A DNA stretch of 24,826 bases from Treponema sp. (GTDB taxonomy: Bacteria > Spirochaetota > Spirochaetia > Treponematales > Treponemataceae). The DNA lies in NCBI GenBank assembly GCA_016290335.1, contig JAEETM010000049.1, forward strand, positions 1 to 24,826, in the 5' to 3' direction. Of the stretch, positions 14,047-22,893 are shown one piece after another. A program made the position numbers and the translations under genes. Each line of letters starts with the position of its first letter. The stretch's first letter is position 1. The notes under the pieces are model-generated. The model was given only the letters and a program-made list of their open reading frames with translations, searched no databases and was not told where the DNA came from.

Positions 14047-15084
14047 TTATTCAGTTTTTCCCTGAGTATTTTCTGCCTGTGCCTGCTGTACTTTTTCTTC
14101 TTCCTGCTGTTTGTAGTATTCCATTGCACTGTTAATGTACTGGACTTTATCTCCATCAGGGCAGGCCGCTAAAGCAGAATTAAGATAACTTAAAATTACC
14201 TGATAGTCATCTGAACCAGTGGAAGCAAGCAGATAAGCGGCCATATAGTAGCACTCCTGCTTTTCTTCCGGCTCAATAAACTTATTGTCACAGGCAGAAA
14301 CATAAGACTGAACAGCACCGGCAATATCTCCTTTGGAATAAAGCTCTATTGCCTTTGCTTCGGCTGCATCTACAATGTATTTACTGCACAAACCAGACTC
14401 GTTATTTTTGTCCAAATCTGGAATTGTTTTAGTAAGCTCAATTAACATTGATCTGTATTTTTCTGGAGTTTCGTTGTTCAATTTGTCAATTGCACGAACC
14501 TTTTCTATATTAGAACCTTTTTGTGTAGCGGCAACAAGTTCTTCAAAGTGAGCAGCAACATCATCATATTCAGAAAGCAAGGCTGAAAAATCTTCTACGT
14601 TAAGGATTTCGTCGGTATAATCAACATCGGAAATTACATAACCTTCTTTTGTGAATAAGAAGATTGCAGGAGTATACTGACAGTCGAGCAATACGGCTTT
14701 CTGATACCCTTGCTGCATCAATTCTGCATAATGAGTTATATGCTCTTTTTCTTCTTTTGTAGCATCTTCAGGAATAACTGTTTTTTCATAAGAATACTGT
14801 GAAAAATCAAAGTGACAGACAGCATAATCAATTGCAATTGAATCCTGAAAGCTTTCCGACATAAGCACATCATCAATAAACTGCTGGCTTATATAATCGT
14901 CGCCGCGTGAAGTTACAAGCAGAAGAATATTCTGGTCTGCCTTTTTTGCAAAGGTCTTTGCATCCTCAAAATCAAGGAAGCATTCACATTCATCCTTATA
15001 AACCTGCTTTTTTTTGCAGGAAAGGAGAGTCAAAGCAGAACAAAGCAAAGCAGCAAAAAGAACGGCTCGTACAATTTTTTTCAT
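14047..15084 (-). CDS. Lipoprotein with a thioredoxin-like domain lacking the CxxC pair, plus a helical repeat region
   Basis: A 345-residue predicted lipoprotein; MKKIVRAVLFAALLCSALTLLSC ends in a lipobox with lipidated C23, followed by KKK. Residues 36-165 resemble a thioredoxin-fold domain (DFEDAKTFAKKADQNILLLV, then TSRGDDY where thioredoxins carry Cys-x-x-Cys, and later YTPAIFLFTKEGYVI resembling the cis-Pro segment TPxxxxF). Residues 180-325 look like tetratricopeptide-type helical pairs (for example AIELYSKGDIAGAVQSYVSA), and the tail is Gln/Glu-rich. Without the Cys pair, redox catalysis at that site is unlikely; a scaffold or sensor is a guess. GAGG lies 5 bases upstream of the ATG. 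It lies 16 bases after purL and is coupled to the CNNM genes. Confidence 0.78.
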   Translation of the reverse strand: MKKIVRAVLFAALLCSALTLLSCKKKQVYKDECECFLDFEDAKTFAKKADQNILLLVTSRGDDYISQQFIDDVLMSESFQDSIAIDYAVCHFDFSQYSYEKTVIPEDATKEEKEHITHYAELMQQGYQKAVLLDCQYTPAIFLFTKEGYVISDVDYTDEILNVEDFSALLSEYDDVAAHFEELVAATQKGSNIEKVRAIDKLNNETPEKYRSMLIELTKTIPDLDKNNESGLCSKYIVDAAEAKAIELYSKGDIAGAVQSYVSACDNKFIEPEEKQECYYMAAYLLASTGSDDYQVILSYLNSALAACPDGDKVQYINSAMEYYKQQEEEKVQQAQAENTQGKTE

Positions 15085-15100
15085 AAAAACCTCAGACTGA

Positions 15101-18100
15101 TTATTTAAAGAATGCTACGCCGGCAGCAAAAATGTTTTCGCAGGTTGTTTCACTCTGATTTTTAAGAGGATTTCCTCCAACATTCTTGAACAGGTCAAAG
15201 CTTGCACCACCAAGTTCCATTCCAACACCACGTTCAGAATGACCCATCTTTCCAAGAACGTGACCATCAGGGCTTGTAATTCCTTCGATTGCAAATGCTG
15301 AACCATTAGGGTTATCTGGCTCTGTGATTGCAGGCATTCCAAACTCATCAACATACTGAGTGAATACCTGTCCGTTTTCGAACAGTTTCTTAGCTGTAGC
15401 TTCATCACACACAAAGCGGCCTTCTCCGTGAGAAATTGCAATAAGGTGATTTCGCTGGTCGATTACGCTTGGATGAAGTGCCCAAGGTGAAGTTGCAGAA
15501 ACAATGCGGGTGCGGACAATTCGGCTGATATGGCGGCCGATTCTGTTGTAAGTAAGGGTTGGCATATCAGGAGTCATATCACAGATTTCGCCGTACATTG
15601 CAAGACCTGTTTTTACAAGTGCCTGGAAACCGTTACAGATACCGAGCACAAGACCGTTTCGTTTTTTAAGAAGATTCATTACTTCGTCGCTGATGTTGCC
15701 TGCCTTAAGCACGTTTGCAATAAACTTAGCTGAACCATCCGGCTCATCACCGGCAGAGAAACCACCGGAAAGGGCCAGAATCTGAGTATCTCGGAGTTCT
15801 TTTGCAAGCTCTTCCAGAGATTCATTAAGCATATCTGGAGTTTTATTGCGGAGAACAAGTATTTTTGTATCGGCACCTGCAAGATTAAAGGCACGAGCCA
15901 TATCCATTTCGCAGTTTGTTCCAGGGAATACAGGAAGCAATACCTTTGGATGAGAAGTTGGCTGTACAAAAGCAGGAGCCTTGCGAATATCGCTGAGTGA
16001 TTTATGAACAGAAGTAGCCCAGTCAGGAAGCTCTGGCTGAAGCTCTGCACCACTGACACGTGGGAATACATCTTTAAGCTTGTCCTCCCAGGTGTTTACA
16101 CAATCATCAAGGTTGATTTCGATTTCCGGATTTGTTACACCGGCAAGCTCTGCGTTATTGATTATGATTACAGGGCGGTCGATTGTTGTACCAAGCTGAA
16201 CGATTGTACCGTCTGCAAATGGAGCTTTTTCAAAATCAGCGGCACAGGAAGATGGAACTTCTACAATAATGTTTCCGTAAGTTGGGAGGAAAAGGGATGT
16301 AGCATCTTTACCGCACTCTTTAGCATCAATTTTGGCACCAACCATATTTCCCATAGCCATTTTTGTAAGGGCTTCGGCAATTCCACCAGGACCTACAGGA
16401 TACATTGTGCTTATGCAGCCTTTTTTATTCAAATCATAAAGAACATCGCTGTTTTTAAGGAAGGTTTCGTAATCTGGTTCAAGAAGCTCTGAATAAGGTA
16501 CCTTTACCATATAGATTCTGTTGCCATAAACCTTAAAGGAACCGCTTGTTACATTCTTAACATCATCATGACCAACAGCAAAGCTAACAAGAGTGTGTGG
16601 AACGTTGATGTGTTCAAAAGTACCGGACATTGAATCTTTACCGCCGATTGAAGCACAACCAGATTCAATCTGAGCATCTACAGAACCAAGCAGAGCAGCG
16701 GCTGGGTAACCCCAAGTTTTTTCGCTTACTGCACGACCAAAGAACTCCTGAAAGCTGAGGCGTGAGTCTCTTGCTTTACCACCCATACAGGCAATTTTTG
16801 CCAGAGAACTGAGAACTGCAGTTTTAGCTCCGTGCCAAGGTGACCACTGACCAACACGAGGGTCAAAGCCGTAAGCCATAAGGCTGACAGTGCTTGTTTC
16901 GCGAGGGCTTACAACCGGGATTTTTGCAGACATACCTGCTTCCGGTGTATTCTGATATTTTCCACCATACGGGAACAAAACGGTACCGGCTCCAATTGAA
17001 CCGTCAAAGCGTTCACCAAGTCCGCGCTGAGAACAGCAGGCAAGGTCGCCAATATTTGCAAGCCAGGCATTTTTAAGGTTTCGGTCAACGCATTTTTCGC
17101 ATTTAACAGTCTGTGTAAGAGCTGGTACAACTGCTTCAAGAGGATTAAGGAGCGGAGATTTTTCTGGTGCAGCAGGCTGTTCAATAAGAGCAGTTGCTTC
17201 GTGATGAGCACCGGCAGCATCGAGGAACTCGCGTCCAATATCAACAATTGTTTTACCGCGCCATTTCATAACAAGGCGGTTTGTATCTGTAACTGTTGCA
17301 ACTACAACAGCATTCAAGTTTTCTTTTTTAGCGGCTTCAATAAAGCGGTCTACATCAGATTTGCGAACAACTACAGCCATTCTTTCCTGACTTTCGGAAA
17401 TTGCAAGCTCTGTACCGTTCAAGCCTTCATATTTCTTTGGAACCTTATCGAGGTCAATTTCAAGACCAGGAGCAAGCTCACCAATTGCAACAGAAACACC
17501 ACCTGCACCAAAGTCGTTACAGCGGCGAATCATAAGGCTTACTTCTTTATTGCGGAAAAGGCGCTGAATCTTGCGCTCTTCTACAGCATTACCCTTCTGA
17601 ACTTCTGCGGCTGCGGTTGTAACTGATTTTTCTGTGTGAACCTTGCTTGAACCGGTTGCACCACCAATACCATCGCGGCCTGTTCCACCACCAAGCAGAA
17701 TGATGATATCGCCTGCTTCCGGACGTTCGCGGATAACTGTATCTACAGGAGCGGCAGCAATTACAGCACCAAGCTCCATTCGTTTTGCAACATAACCAGG
17801 ATGGTAGATTTCTTCTACCTGACCAGTTGTAAGACCAATCTGGTTACCGTAGCTTGCAAAGCCCTGAGCAGCTTCGCGGCAAAGCTTAATCTGAGGAAGC
17901 TTACCTTTCATTGTTGCAGAAAGCGGTACTGTCGGGTCTGCGGCACCTGTAATTCGCATTGACTGGTAAACCCATGAACGGCCAGAAAGAGGGTCACGGA
18001 TTGCTCCACCAAGACAGGTTGCGGCACCACCAAATGGTTCAATTTCTGTAGGATGATTGTGAGTTTCGTTTTTGAACATTAAAAGCCAGCGTTCGGTAGC

Positions 18101-19093
18101 CTTTGGATCATCGGCTGCAAGTGGCTTTCCTTTTTCGTCTGTAGTGTAATGTACGTCTATGTAGATTGAGCAGGCATTGTTTTCTTCGGAAACTTCCATA
18201 TCTTCAAGCTTGCCGTGCTTTTTAAGATACTTCATTCCGATTACAGCCATATCCATAAGGCAGACTGGTTTATCTGTACGGCCGGCATACATTTCTGTAC
18301 GCATAGCTGTGTAATTATCGAGGGATTTTTTGAAAAGCGGTGCGTATGGACCGTCTTCAATTTTTATATCCTTGAGTTCTGTAAGGAAGGTTGTGTGACG
18401 GCAGTGGTCTGACCAGTAGGTATCGAGTACGCGGATTTCTGTTTCTACCGGGTCACGGCCTTCGCCCTTGAAGTAATCCTGCAGGAACTTGATGTCTGCA
18501 AAATCCATTGCAAGTCCCATTTTGTTGCGGTATTCTTCGAGTTTTTTATCGTTGAAATTGATAAAGCCTTCTACTACAGGAATATCATCAGGATTTTCAA
18601 TTTTCATTGCCAGAGTTTTTGGCATTTTGTCATCTGTAAGACGGGAATCTACAGGGTTGATTACATAATTCTGAATCTTTTCGATTTCTTTTTTAGAAAC
18701 CTTTCCTTTTAACAGGAGGATTTTAGCACAGCGTACTACAGGAGGTTCACTGTTTTTCTGAACATTTTTGAGTCCTGCACGTAAAAGAGAAATACACTGT
18801 TCGGCGCTGTCGGCACGCTGGTCGTACTGTCCCGGCAGATATTCCCAGATAATTTCTGTATCTTTATCCTTGTTTGGAAGCTTGTCGAAAGTAACAAAAT
18901 CGCTCTGCGGTTCAGAGAAGATGCGTGTTGCGGCAATTTTTGCAACTTCATCGCTGACATTCTCAATATCATAGCGGTTAAGATAACGGACACCAGTTAC
19001 GCTGGAAATCCCCAAAAATCCATTGATTTGTGATAAATAACTGCGTGCTTCGTTTTCGAAACCGGCACGTCTTTCTACGTAGAGTCTGTACAT
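15101..19093 (-). CDS. purL: Phosphoribosylformylglycinamidine synthase, single-chain
   Basis: Fourth step of purine synthesis: FGAR, ATP and glutamine to FGAM. The 1330-residue single chain carries an N-terminal PurS-like part (MYRLYVERRAGFENEA), the FGAM synthetase core with SDHCRHTTF near 228, NETHNHPTEIEP near 342, and GGGTGRDGIGGATGSS in the middle, and a C-terminal glutaminase (PGTNCEMD, then GICNGFQ with nucleophile C1153, then H1285 and E1287 in GHSERG). It resembles the single-chain type seen in clostridia. The start at 19093 fits the family; an in-frame ATG at 19177 would add 28 residues across the promoter and the end of the preceding gene. The ATG begins 7 bases after a -10 box with no ribosome binding site, so the message looks leaderless. 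It probably heads an operon with the lipoprotein and CNNM genes. Confidence 0.96.
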   Translation of the reverse strand: MYRLYVERRAGFENEARSYLSQINGFLGISSVTGVRYLNRYDIENVSDEVAKIAATRIFSEPQSDFVTFDKLPNKDKDTEIIWEYLPGQYDQRADSAEQCISLLRAGLKNVQKNSEPPVVRCAKILLLKGKVSKKEIEKIQNYVINPVDSRLTDDKMPKTLAMKIENPDDIPVVEGFINFNDKKLEEYRNKMGLAMDFADIKFLQDYFKGEGRDPVETEIRVLDTYWSDHCRHTTFLTELKDIKIEDGPYAPLFKKSLDNYTAMRTEMYAGRTDKPVCLMDMAVIGMKYLKKHGKLEDMEVSEENNACSIYIDVHYTTDEKGKPLAADDPKATERWLLMFKNETHNHPTEIEPFGGAATCLGGAIRDPLSGRSWVYQSMRITGAADPTVPLSATMKGKLPQIKLCREAAQGFASYGNQIGLTTGQVEEIYHPGYVAKRMELGAVIAAAPVDTVIRERPEAGDIIILLGGGTGRDGIGGATGSSKVHTEKSVTTAAAEVQKGNAVEERKIQRLFRNKEVSLMIRRCNDFGAGGVSVAIGELAPGLEIDLDKVPKKYEGLNGTELAISESQERMAVVVRKSDVDRFIEAAKKENLNAVVVATVTDTNRLVMKWRGKTIVDIGREFLDAAGAHHEATALIEQPAAPEKSPLLNPLEAVVPALTQTVKCEKCVDRNLKNAWLANIGDLACCSQRGLGERFDGSIGAGTVLFPYGGKYQNTPEAGMSAKIPVVSPRETSTVSLMAYGFDPRVGQWSPWHGAKTAVLSSLAKIACMGGKARDSRLSFQEFFGRAVSEKTWGYPAAALLGSVDAQIESGCASIGGKDSMSGTFEHINVPHTLVSFAVGHDDVKNVTSGSFKVYGNRIYMVKVPYSELLEPDYETFLKNSDVLYDLNKKGCISTMYPVGPGGIAEALTKMAMGNMVGAKIDAKECGKDATSLFLPTYGNIIVEVPSSCAADFEKAPFADGTIVQLGTTIDRPVIIINNAELAGVTNPEIEINLDDCVNTWEDKLKDVFPRVSGAELQPELPDWATSVHKSLSDIRKAPAFVQPTSHPKVLLPVFPGTNCEMDMARAFNLAGADTKILVLRNKTPDMLNESLEELAKELRDTQILALSGGFSAGDEPDGSAKFIANVLKAGNISDEVMNLLKKRNGLVLGICNGFQALVKTGLAMYGEICDMTPDMPTLTYNRIGRHISRIVRTRIVSATSPWALHPSVIDQRNHLIAISHGEGRFVCDEATAKKLFENGQVFTQYVDEFGMPAITEPDNPNGSAFAIEGITSPDGHVLGKMGHSERGVGMELGGASFDLFKNVGGNPLKNQSETTCENIFAAGVAFFK

Positions 19094-19099
19094 AGGGTA

Positions 19100-19128
19100 A
19101 GTATAATGTATTTTGAAAGTTAGTACAA
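19100..19128 (-). promoter_or_regulatory. Promoter of purL (leaderless)
   Basis: TTGTAC (19128-19123), a 17-base spacer and TATACT (19105-19100) on the minus strand. The A of the purL ATG is the 7th base after the -10 box. The spacer begins TAACTTTCAAAA, identical to the corresponding bases in the hisAIE promoter. Confidence 0.75.
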
Positions 19129-19145
19129 TGTAATGGAAAAATACA

Positions 19146-19574
19146 TTATTCTTTCTTTTTGCCACGGTAGAAGGCAAAAATCAGTATGAGGGCAACTATT
19201 AAGGAAAGGAGACCGCAACCCAGGAAGAAATCTGCAAGGGCGTATGGGTTCTTCTGTGTGATGGTGCGTGGGTTGTCTACATTGTAGAAGATGCTAACCC
19301 AGTCGCCTTCCTGCATGGATTCGGTGTATTGTTCCGGAGGGAGGCGGCCGATTATGCTGCGGTCTTCGTCGTAGTCAAAGCTGATGTAGACTGTCGGAGG
19401 AGTAGTTTTAGTGTCGAGATTGGTGATGTAGGCGTTTTTGTCTTTGGCAACAATTTTCTTGTATTTGTCTGTTGACATATAGTTGGCAGCACCAATAATA
19501 AAGAAGATTATGCCAAGGCCGATGAAACCCCATCTTAAAGCATTAAAAAGCTTTGATTTATCTTTTCCACTCAT
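19146..19574 (-). CDS. Two-helix membrane protein with a DUF3592-like domain
   Basis: A 142-residue protein with a membrane helix at about 14-32 (FIGLGIIFFIIGAAN), an extracytoplasmic or loop domain (35-105) and a second helix near 110-133, ending in basic residues. The central part, with VYISFDYDEDRSIIGRL and then GDWVSIFYNVDNPRT, has the pattern of DUF3592 proteins (beta strands followed by V-x-V-x-YNPxNP). The function of that family is unknown. I chose the ATG at 19574, which has AGGAG 8 bases upstream; a longer frame to 19625 would run through the palindromic repeat next to gltX. It probably belongs to the gltX transcript, and the purL promoter lies just beyond its stop. Confidence 0.75.
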   Translation of the reverse strand: MSGKDKSKLFNALRWGFIGLGIIFFIIGAANYMSTDKYKKIVAKDKNAYITNLDTKTTPPTVYISFDYDEDRSIIGRLPPEQYTESMQEGDWVSIFYNVDNPRTITQKNPYALADFFLGCGLLSLIVALILIFAFYRGKKKE

Positions 19575-19597
19575 AACATTCACTCCTTTTATTAAAG

Positions 19598-19620
19598 ATT
19601 GCCGTGTCAGGCACGGCAAT
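19598..19620. repeat. REP-like palindrome between gltX and the DUF3592 gene
   Basis: Perfect 9-bp arms ATTGCCGTG and CACGGCAAT around a TCAGG loop, starting 6 bases after the gltX stop. It is GC-rich compared with its surroundings and followed by GACA on the plus strand. No T run follows on the minus strand, so it is not a normal terminator. The form (TGTCATTGCCGTG..) resembles the dispersed palindromes found in many bacterial genomes. Only one copy is in this window. Confidence 0.55.
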
Positions 19621-19625
19621 GACAA

Positions 19626-21200
19626 TTACAGTGCAGCTATTGTTTTTTCAATTCTTGCAAGAGATTTTTCTTCACCAAGAACAACGATTGAACCGATGAG
19701 CGGTGGAGAAACGCGGCTGCCGGTAACTGCCATTCGGATTGGCATCATAAAGTCACCGAGCTTAATACCAAGGGCTTCTGCCTTTGCCTTTGCAAGATTT
19801 TCTGCGCCTTCGTGGTCGAGTGTAAAGCACTGATGTACAAAATCCTTGGCGGCTTCGAGAACTTCCTTTGTTTTTGCTGCATCAAGCTTTTTAGGAATAA
19901 TCTGCTCTGCAGGAGGAACTGCGGGTTCGGTAAACATAAAGTGAACCATTTCTGCGGCATCTGTAAGGAACTTGAGTCGTTCCTGAATAAGAGGCATAAG
20001 TCCCATCAATGTTTTTTCAACATCATCACTGCTCATATTCATTGACTTGTCTACACAGTAAGGGCGGCCATCATCACCAAGAGCAACACCAGAGAACTCA
20101 GGACCAACATTTGGTTTTGGCTGAGGATTGTCCGGATTGATTTCGAGTGTTGCATCGCCTGTACCTGTGATGAACGGAAGTGTCCATTTATAGAGCTCTT
20201 CAGTGCTCATCTGGCGGATATAGTTTGCATTGTAATATTCAAGTTTTTTGTAGTCGAAAACAGCAGGAGCCTTGTTCAGGTGCTCAAGCTTAAAGTTCTT
20301 TGCAAGCTCTTCCAGAGTGTAGAACTCCTTACCTTCTTCGTAGCTGCAGCCAAGCATTGCAACATAGTTTACGATTGCTTTTGGAAGATATCCGCGGGCA
20401 CGGAACTCGTTTACAGAAGTTGAACCGTGTCGTTTAGAAAGCTTTTTACCGTCAGAACCGTTTACCATTGGAAGATGACAGAACTCAGGGTGTTCCCAGC
20501 CGAAAGATTTGTACATCTGAACGTGAAGCGGTGTTGAAGGAATCCATTCCTGAGCTCGCATTACGTGAGAAATCTTCATCATGTGGTCGTCTACAATGTT
20601 TGCAAGATGATATGTAGGGAAGCCGTCTGATTTGAGCAGAACAGGATCCGGAGAAATATCTTCATTTTTCCATACAATGTCGCCAAGAATGTGGTCGTGA
20701 AACTTTGTTTCACCTTCCATTGGAACCTTAAGACGGATTACGTAAGGCTTTCCGGCATCGAGGTTAGCTTTTACTTCTTCTGGTGTAAGGTGACGGCAGT
20801 TGCGGTCATAACCTGGTGCCATTTTATTTTCTGTCTGAATCTTACGGATTCGGTCGAGTCGTTCTGAATCGCAGAAGCAGTAATAAGCTTCGCCGTTTTC
20901 GATAAGCTTCATTGCATATTCTTTATAAAGTGCGAATCTTTCTGACTGAACATAAGGACCGTATTCACCACCCTTATCGCCGCCTTCATCCCAGTCAATT
21001 CCGAGCCAGGCCATTGTATCGTAAAGGTTCTGAACATATTTTTCATCATAGCGGGTGCGGTCTGTATCTTCCAGGCGGAGAATGAACTTGCCACCGCGAG
21101 ATCTTGCGTATAAATAATTAAACAATGCGGTTCGTACACCGCCGATGTGCTGCATACCTGTTGGAGAAGGTGCATATCTTACTCTTACTTCATCTGACAT
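19626..21200 (-). CDS. gltX: Glutamyl-tRNA synthetase
   Basis: Class I aminoacyl-tRNA synthetase charging tRNA-Glu. The N-terminal RYAPSPTGMQHIGG holds the HIGH-type motif as HIGG (18-21), RLEDTDRTR (42-50) is the glutamate-site region, and KLSKR (253-257) is the KMSKS loop. The length of 524 is longer than the usual 470-490. The excess appears to lie at about residues 345-400, a low-conservation Pro/Gly/Asp-rich stretch before the anticodon-binding region. Whether it is discriminating or also charges tRNA-Gln cannot be told here; no gatCAB genes are in the window. GAGG lies 8 bases before the ATG, and a TATAAT at 21231-21226 with a poor -35 suggests a minor promoter in the ychF-gltX gap. Confidence 0.96.
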   Translation of the reverse strand: MSDEVRVRYAPSPTGMQHIGGVRTALFNYLYARSRGGKFILRLEDTDRTRYDEKYVQNLYDTMAWLGIDWDEGGDKGGEYGPYVQSERFALYKEYAMKLIENGEAYYCFCDSERLDRIRKIQTENKMAPGYDRNCRHLTPEEVKANLDAGKPYVIRLKVPMEGETKFHDHILGDIVWKNEDISPDPVLLKSDGFPTYHLANIVDDHMMKISHVMRAQEWIPSTPLHVQMYKSFGWEHPEFCHLPMVNGSDGKKLSKRHGSTSVNEFRARGYLPKAIVNYVAMLGCSYEEGKEFYTLEELAKNFKLEHLNKAPAVFDYKKLEYYNANYIRQMSTEELYKWTLPFITGTGDATLEINPDNPQPKPNVGPEFSGVALGDDGRPYCVDKSMNMSSDDVEKTLMGLMPLIQERLKFLTDAAEMVHFMFTEPAVPPAEQIIPKKLDAAKTKEVLEAAKDFVHQCFTLDHEGAENLAKAKAEALGIKLGDFMMPIRMAVTGSRVSPPLIGSIVVLGEEKSLARIEKTIAAL

Positions 21201-21233
21201 ATTATTACCTCACAAAATTAACAATATTATAAA

Positions 21234-22364
21234 TTAAACGTTGAACTTAAAGAACAGGACGTCGCCGTCCTGGACAACGTATTCTTTTCCTTCCTGGCGA
21301 TACTTTCCAGCGGCTTTGATTGCTGCTTCATCGCCATATTGACGTAAATCTTCTATTGTATAGGCTTCTGCACGGATAAAGCCTTTTTCAAAATCTGTAT
21401 GAATTACACCGGCTGCACGTGGAGCTTTATCTCCTGCGTGAATTGTCCAGGCACGGCACTCATCCGGTCCGCCAGTAAAGAAGGTTCGCAGCCCCATAAG
21501 GTGATAAGTTTTTCTGGCAAGAACTGCAAGTCCGCTTTCTGTAAGGCCAACTGATTCCATAAAGTCCTTTTTGTCGGCAGGATCTTCAATTTCGGCTAAA
21601 TCGGCTTCGAACTTACCGCAGATTACAACCGTTTCGGCGCCTTCTTCATCAGCATATTTTTTAACAACTTCTACATATTTGTTTGTACCGCTGGCGATTG
21701 TATCTTCATCAACATTTGCAACATAAATTGTCGGCTTCATGGTAAGAAGGAACATATCGTAAATGGCAGCTTTTTCATCATCTGTAAGATTGGCCATGCG
21801 TGCACATTTTCCGTCCAGCAAAAGAGGTTTGATTTTTGCAACTGCACTTATCCAAGGGGCATACTTCTTTTCTTCTTCCTTGCCGAGAGAACGGATTGCT
21901 CGTGTTACCTTGTCCTGGCGGTTTTCGATTGTGTTCAAGTCAGCCTGTGCAAGCTCGTAATTTATAGTAAGAATATCGCTTTCAGGGTCGATTGGGGCAG
22001 CTTCGTTTGCATTGTCGCGAACATGCATAATATCAGGATTGTCAAAGCAGCGTACAACGTGAGCTATTACTGAACATTCGCGGATGTTTGCAAGGAACTT
22101 GTTTCCAAGACCTTCGCCGTTGCTTGCACCTTTTATAAGACCCGCAATATCAACAAACTTTACGCTTGCAGGAGTCTTCTTTTTAGGATTATGCTTGCTT
22201 GCCAGAAAATCGAGTCTTTCATCCGGTAAATCGACAATTCCAATGTTAGGGTCGATTGTACAGAAGGGAAAGTTTTCTGCACTGGCAGGAGCCGCTGTTA
22301 AAGCTGAAAAAATTGTAGACTTACCTACGTTAGGAAGTCCAACGATACCACATTCAAGTGCCAT
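21234..22364 (-). CDS. ychF: YchF/OLA1-family ribosome-binding ATPase
   Basis: Universally conserved P-loop ATPase of the Obg superfamily that binds ribosomes and is linked to stress responses. The 376-residue length fits (E. coli 363). Walker A is GLPNVGKST (9-17), switch II is DIAGLIKGA (72-80, with downstream GEGLGNKFLANIR), and the base-recognition motif reads NVDE (217-220), the change from NKxD that makes the family ATP-preferring. The C-terminal TGS domain follows (IHTDFEKGFIRAEAYT to DVLFFKFNV). GGAG lies 6-7 bases upstream of the ATG. It lies 33 bases upstream of gltX, which it probably shares a transcript with. Confidence 0.97.
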   Translation of the reverse strand: MALECGIVGLPNVGKSTIFSALTAAPASAENFPFCTIDPNIGIVDLPDERLDFLASKHNPKKKTPASVKFVDIAGLIKGASNGEGLGNKFLANIRECSVIAHVVRCFDNPDIMHVRDNANEAAPIDPESDILTINYELAQADLNTIENRQDKVTRAIRSLGKEEEKKYAPWISAVAKIKPLLLDGKCARMANLTDDEKAAIYDMFLLTMKPTIYVANVDEDTIASGTNKYVEVVKKYADEEGAETVVICGKFEADLAEIEDPADKKDFMESVGLTESGLAVLARKTYHLMGLRTFFTGGPDECRAWTIHAGDKAPRAAGVIHTDFEKGFIRAEAYTIEDLRQYGDEAAIKAAGKYRQEGKEYVVQDGDVLFFKFNV

Positions 22365-22405
22365 ATATTACTCCAATAATTTACATTGTCAGGGGAAGCC
22401 CCATT

Positions 22406-22648
22406 TTATTTGCCCATTACAGCACGGGCTAACTGATCGGCGCAGCTTGTGTTTTTAAAACCACAAAGATTTCCGGCGAGCTTTTTGTTTATTTCTTCGG
22501 CAGTCATTCCGTCGCAAAGTTTGGAAATGGCCTTTAAGTTGCCGTTGCAGCCGCCTTCAAAGCTGATGTTTGTGATTGTGCCGTTATCATTTTTTGTAAA
22601 ATGAATTGCACGGGAACAGACGCCGCTTGTTTTATAAGTGATGTCCAT
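22406..22648 (-). CDS. Small four-cysteine TSCPD-domain protein
   Basis: An 80-residue protein with cysteines at about 11, 34, 62 and 69 (GVCSRAI, GGCNGNL, NLCGFK, TSCADQLARAV). This matches the TSCPD-type four-Cys family (TIGR03905, from memory), where TSCxDQLA is the diagnostic C-terminal motif. TSCPD domains also occur at the end of B12-dependent ribonucleotide reductases, and the cysteines probably bind a metal. The function of the stand-alone form is not established. GGAG lies 5 bases upstream of the ATG. It is 15 bases after the small protein at 22664 and 41 bases before ychF, all in one direction. Confidence 0.8.
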   Translation of the reverse strand: MDITYKTSGVCSRAIHFTKNDNGTITNISFEGGCNGNLKAISKLCDGMTAEEINKKLAGNLCGFKNTSCADQLARAVMGK

Positions 22649-22663
22649 GTTTTCTCCGCAGAA

Positions 22664-22855
22664 TTAGTCTTCTACAATCTGGTAGCGGTCGATTGTATAT
22701 TGCGGATCATCCTGATGATTGTCTTTGATAAAGCAGGAGATTCCGTAATAAGCATTTTCTTTTGAGTGCCACTCTGCCCTCTTGCTCTTATCTACCGGTT
22801 TGAATTGAAAATCTGTGTATTTGTTGTCATTTTTTGTATCGATTACGTATACCAT
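22664..22855 (-). CDS. Small protein of unknown function (63 residues)
   Basis: I do not recognise this protein. It is hydrophilic and acidic to neutral overall, has no signal or membrane segment and is rich in Asp, Lys and Tyr (for example TDFQFKPVDKS and YTIDRYQIVED). One Cys is present. AAGGAAGGG lies 8 bases before the ATG, and a good promoter lies upstream (TTGCAA-17-TATATT, 22922-22894), so it is likely a real gene. It is followed after 15 bases by the TSCPD gene and then by ychF. Confidence 0.6.
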   Translation of the reverse strand: MVYVIDTKNDNKYTDFQFKPVDKSKRAEWHSKENAYYGISCFIKDNHQDDPQYTIDRYQIVED

Positions 22856-22893
22856 AATGTCACCCTTCCTTGCAAAAAAAAATAGTTCAATTA

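Noticed and set aside
14046..14156. Longer first CNNM paralog with 37 extra residues
   Set aside because: It would overlap the lipoprotein coding region and put a basic tail before the first membrane helix; the ATG after the stop is natural.
19094..19177. Longer purL with 28 extra N-terminal residues
   Set aside because: The extension runs across a good promoter and the end of the preceding gene, has no ribosome binding site, and the family start fits the ATG at 19093.
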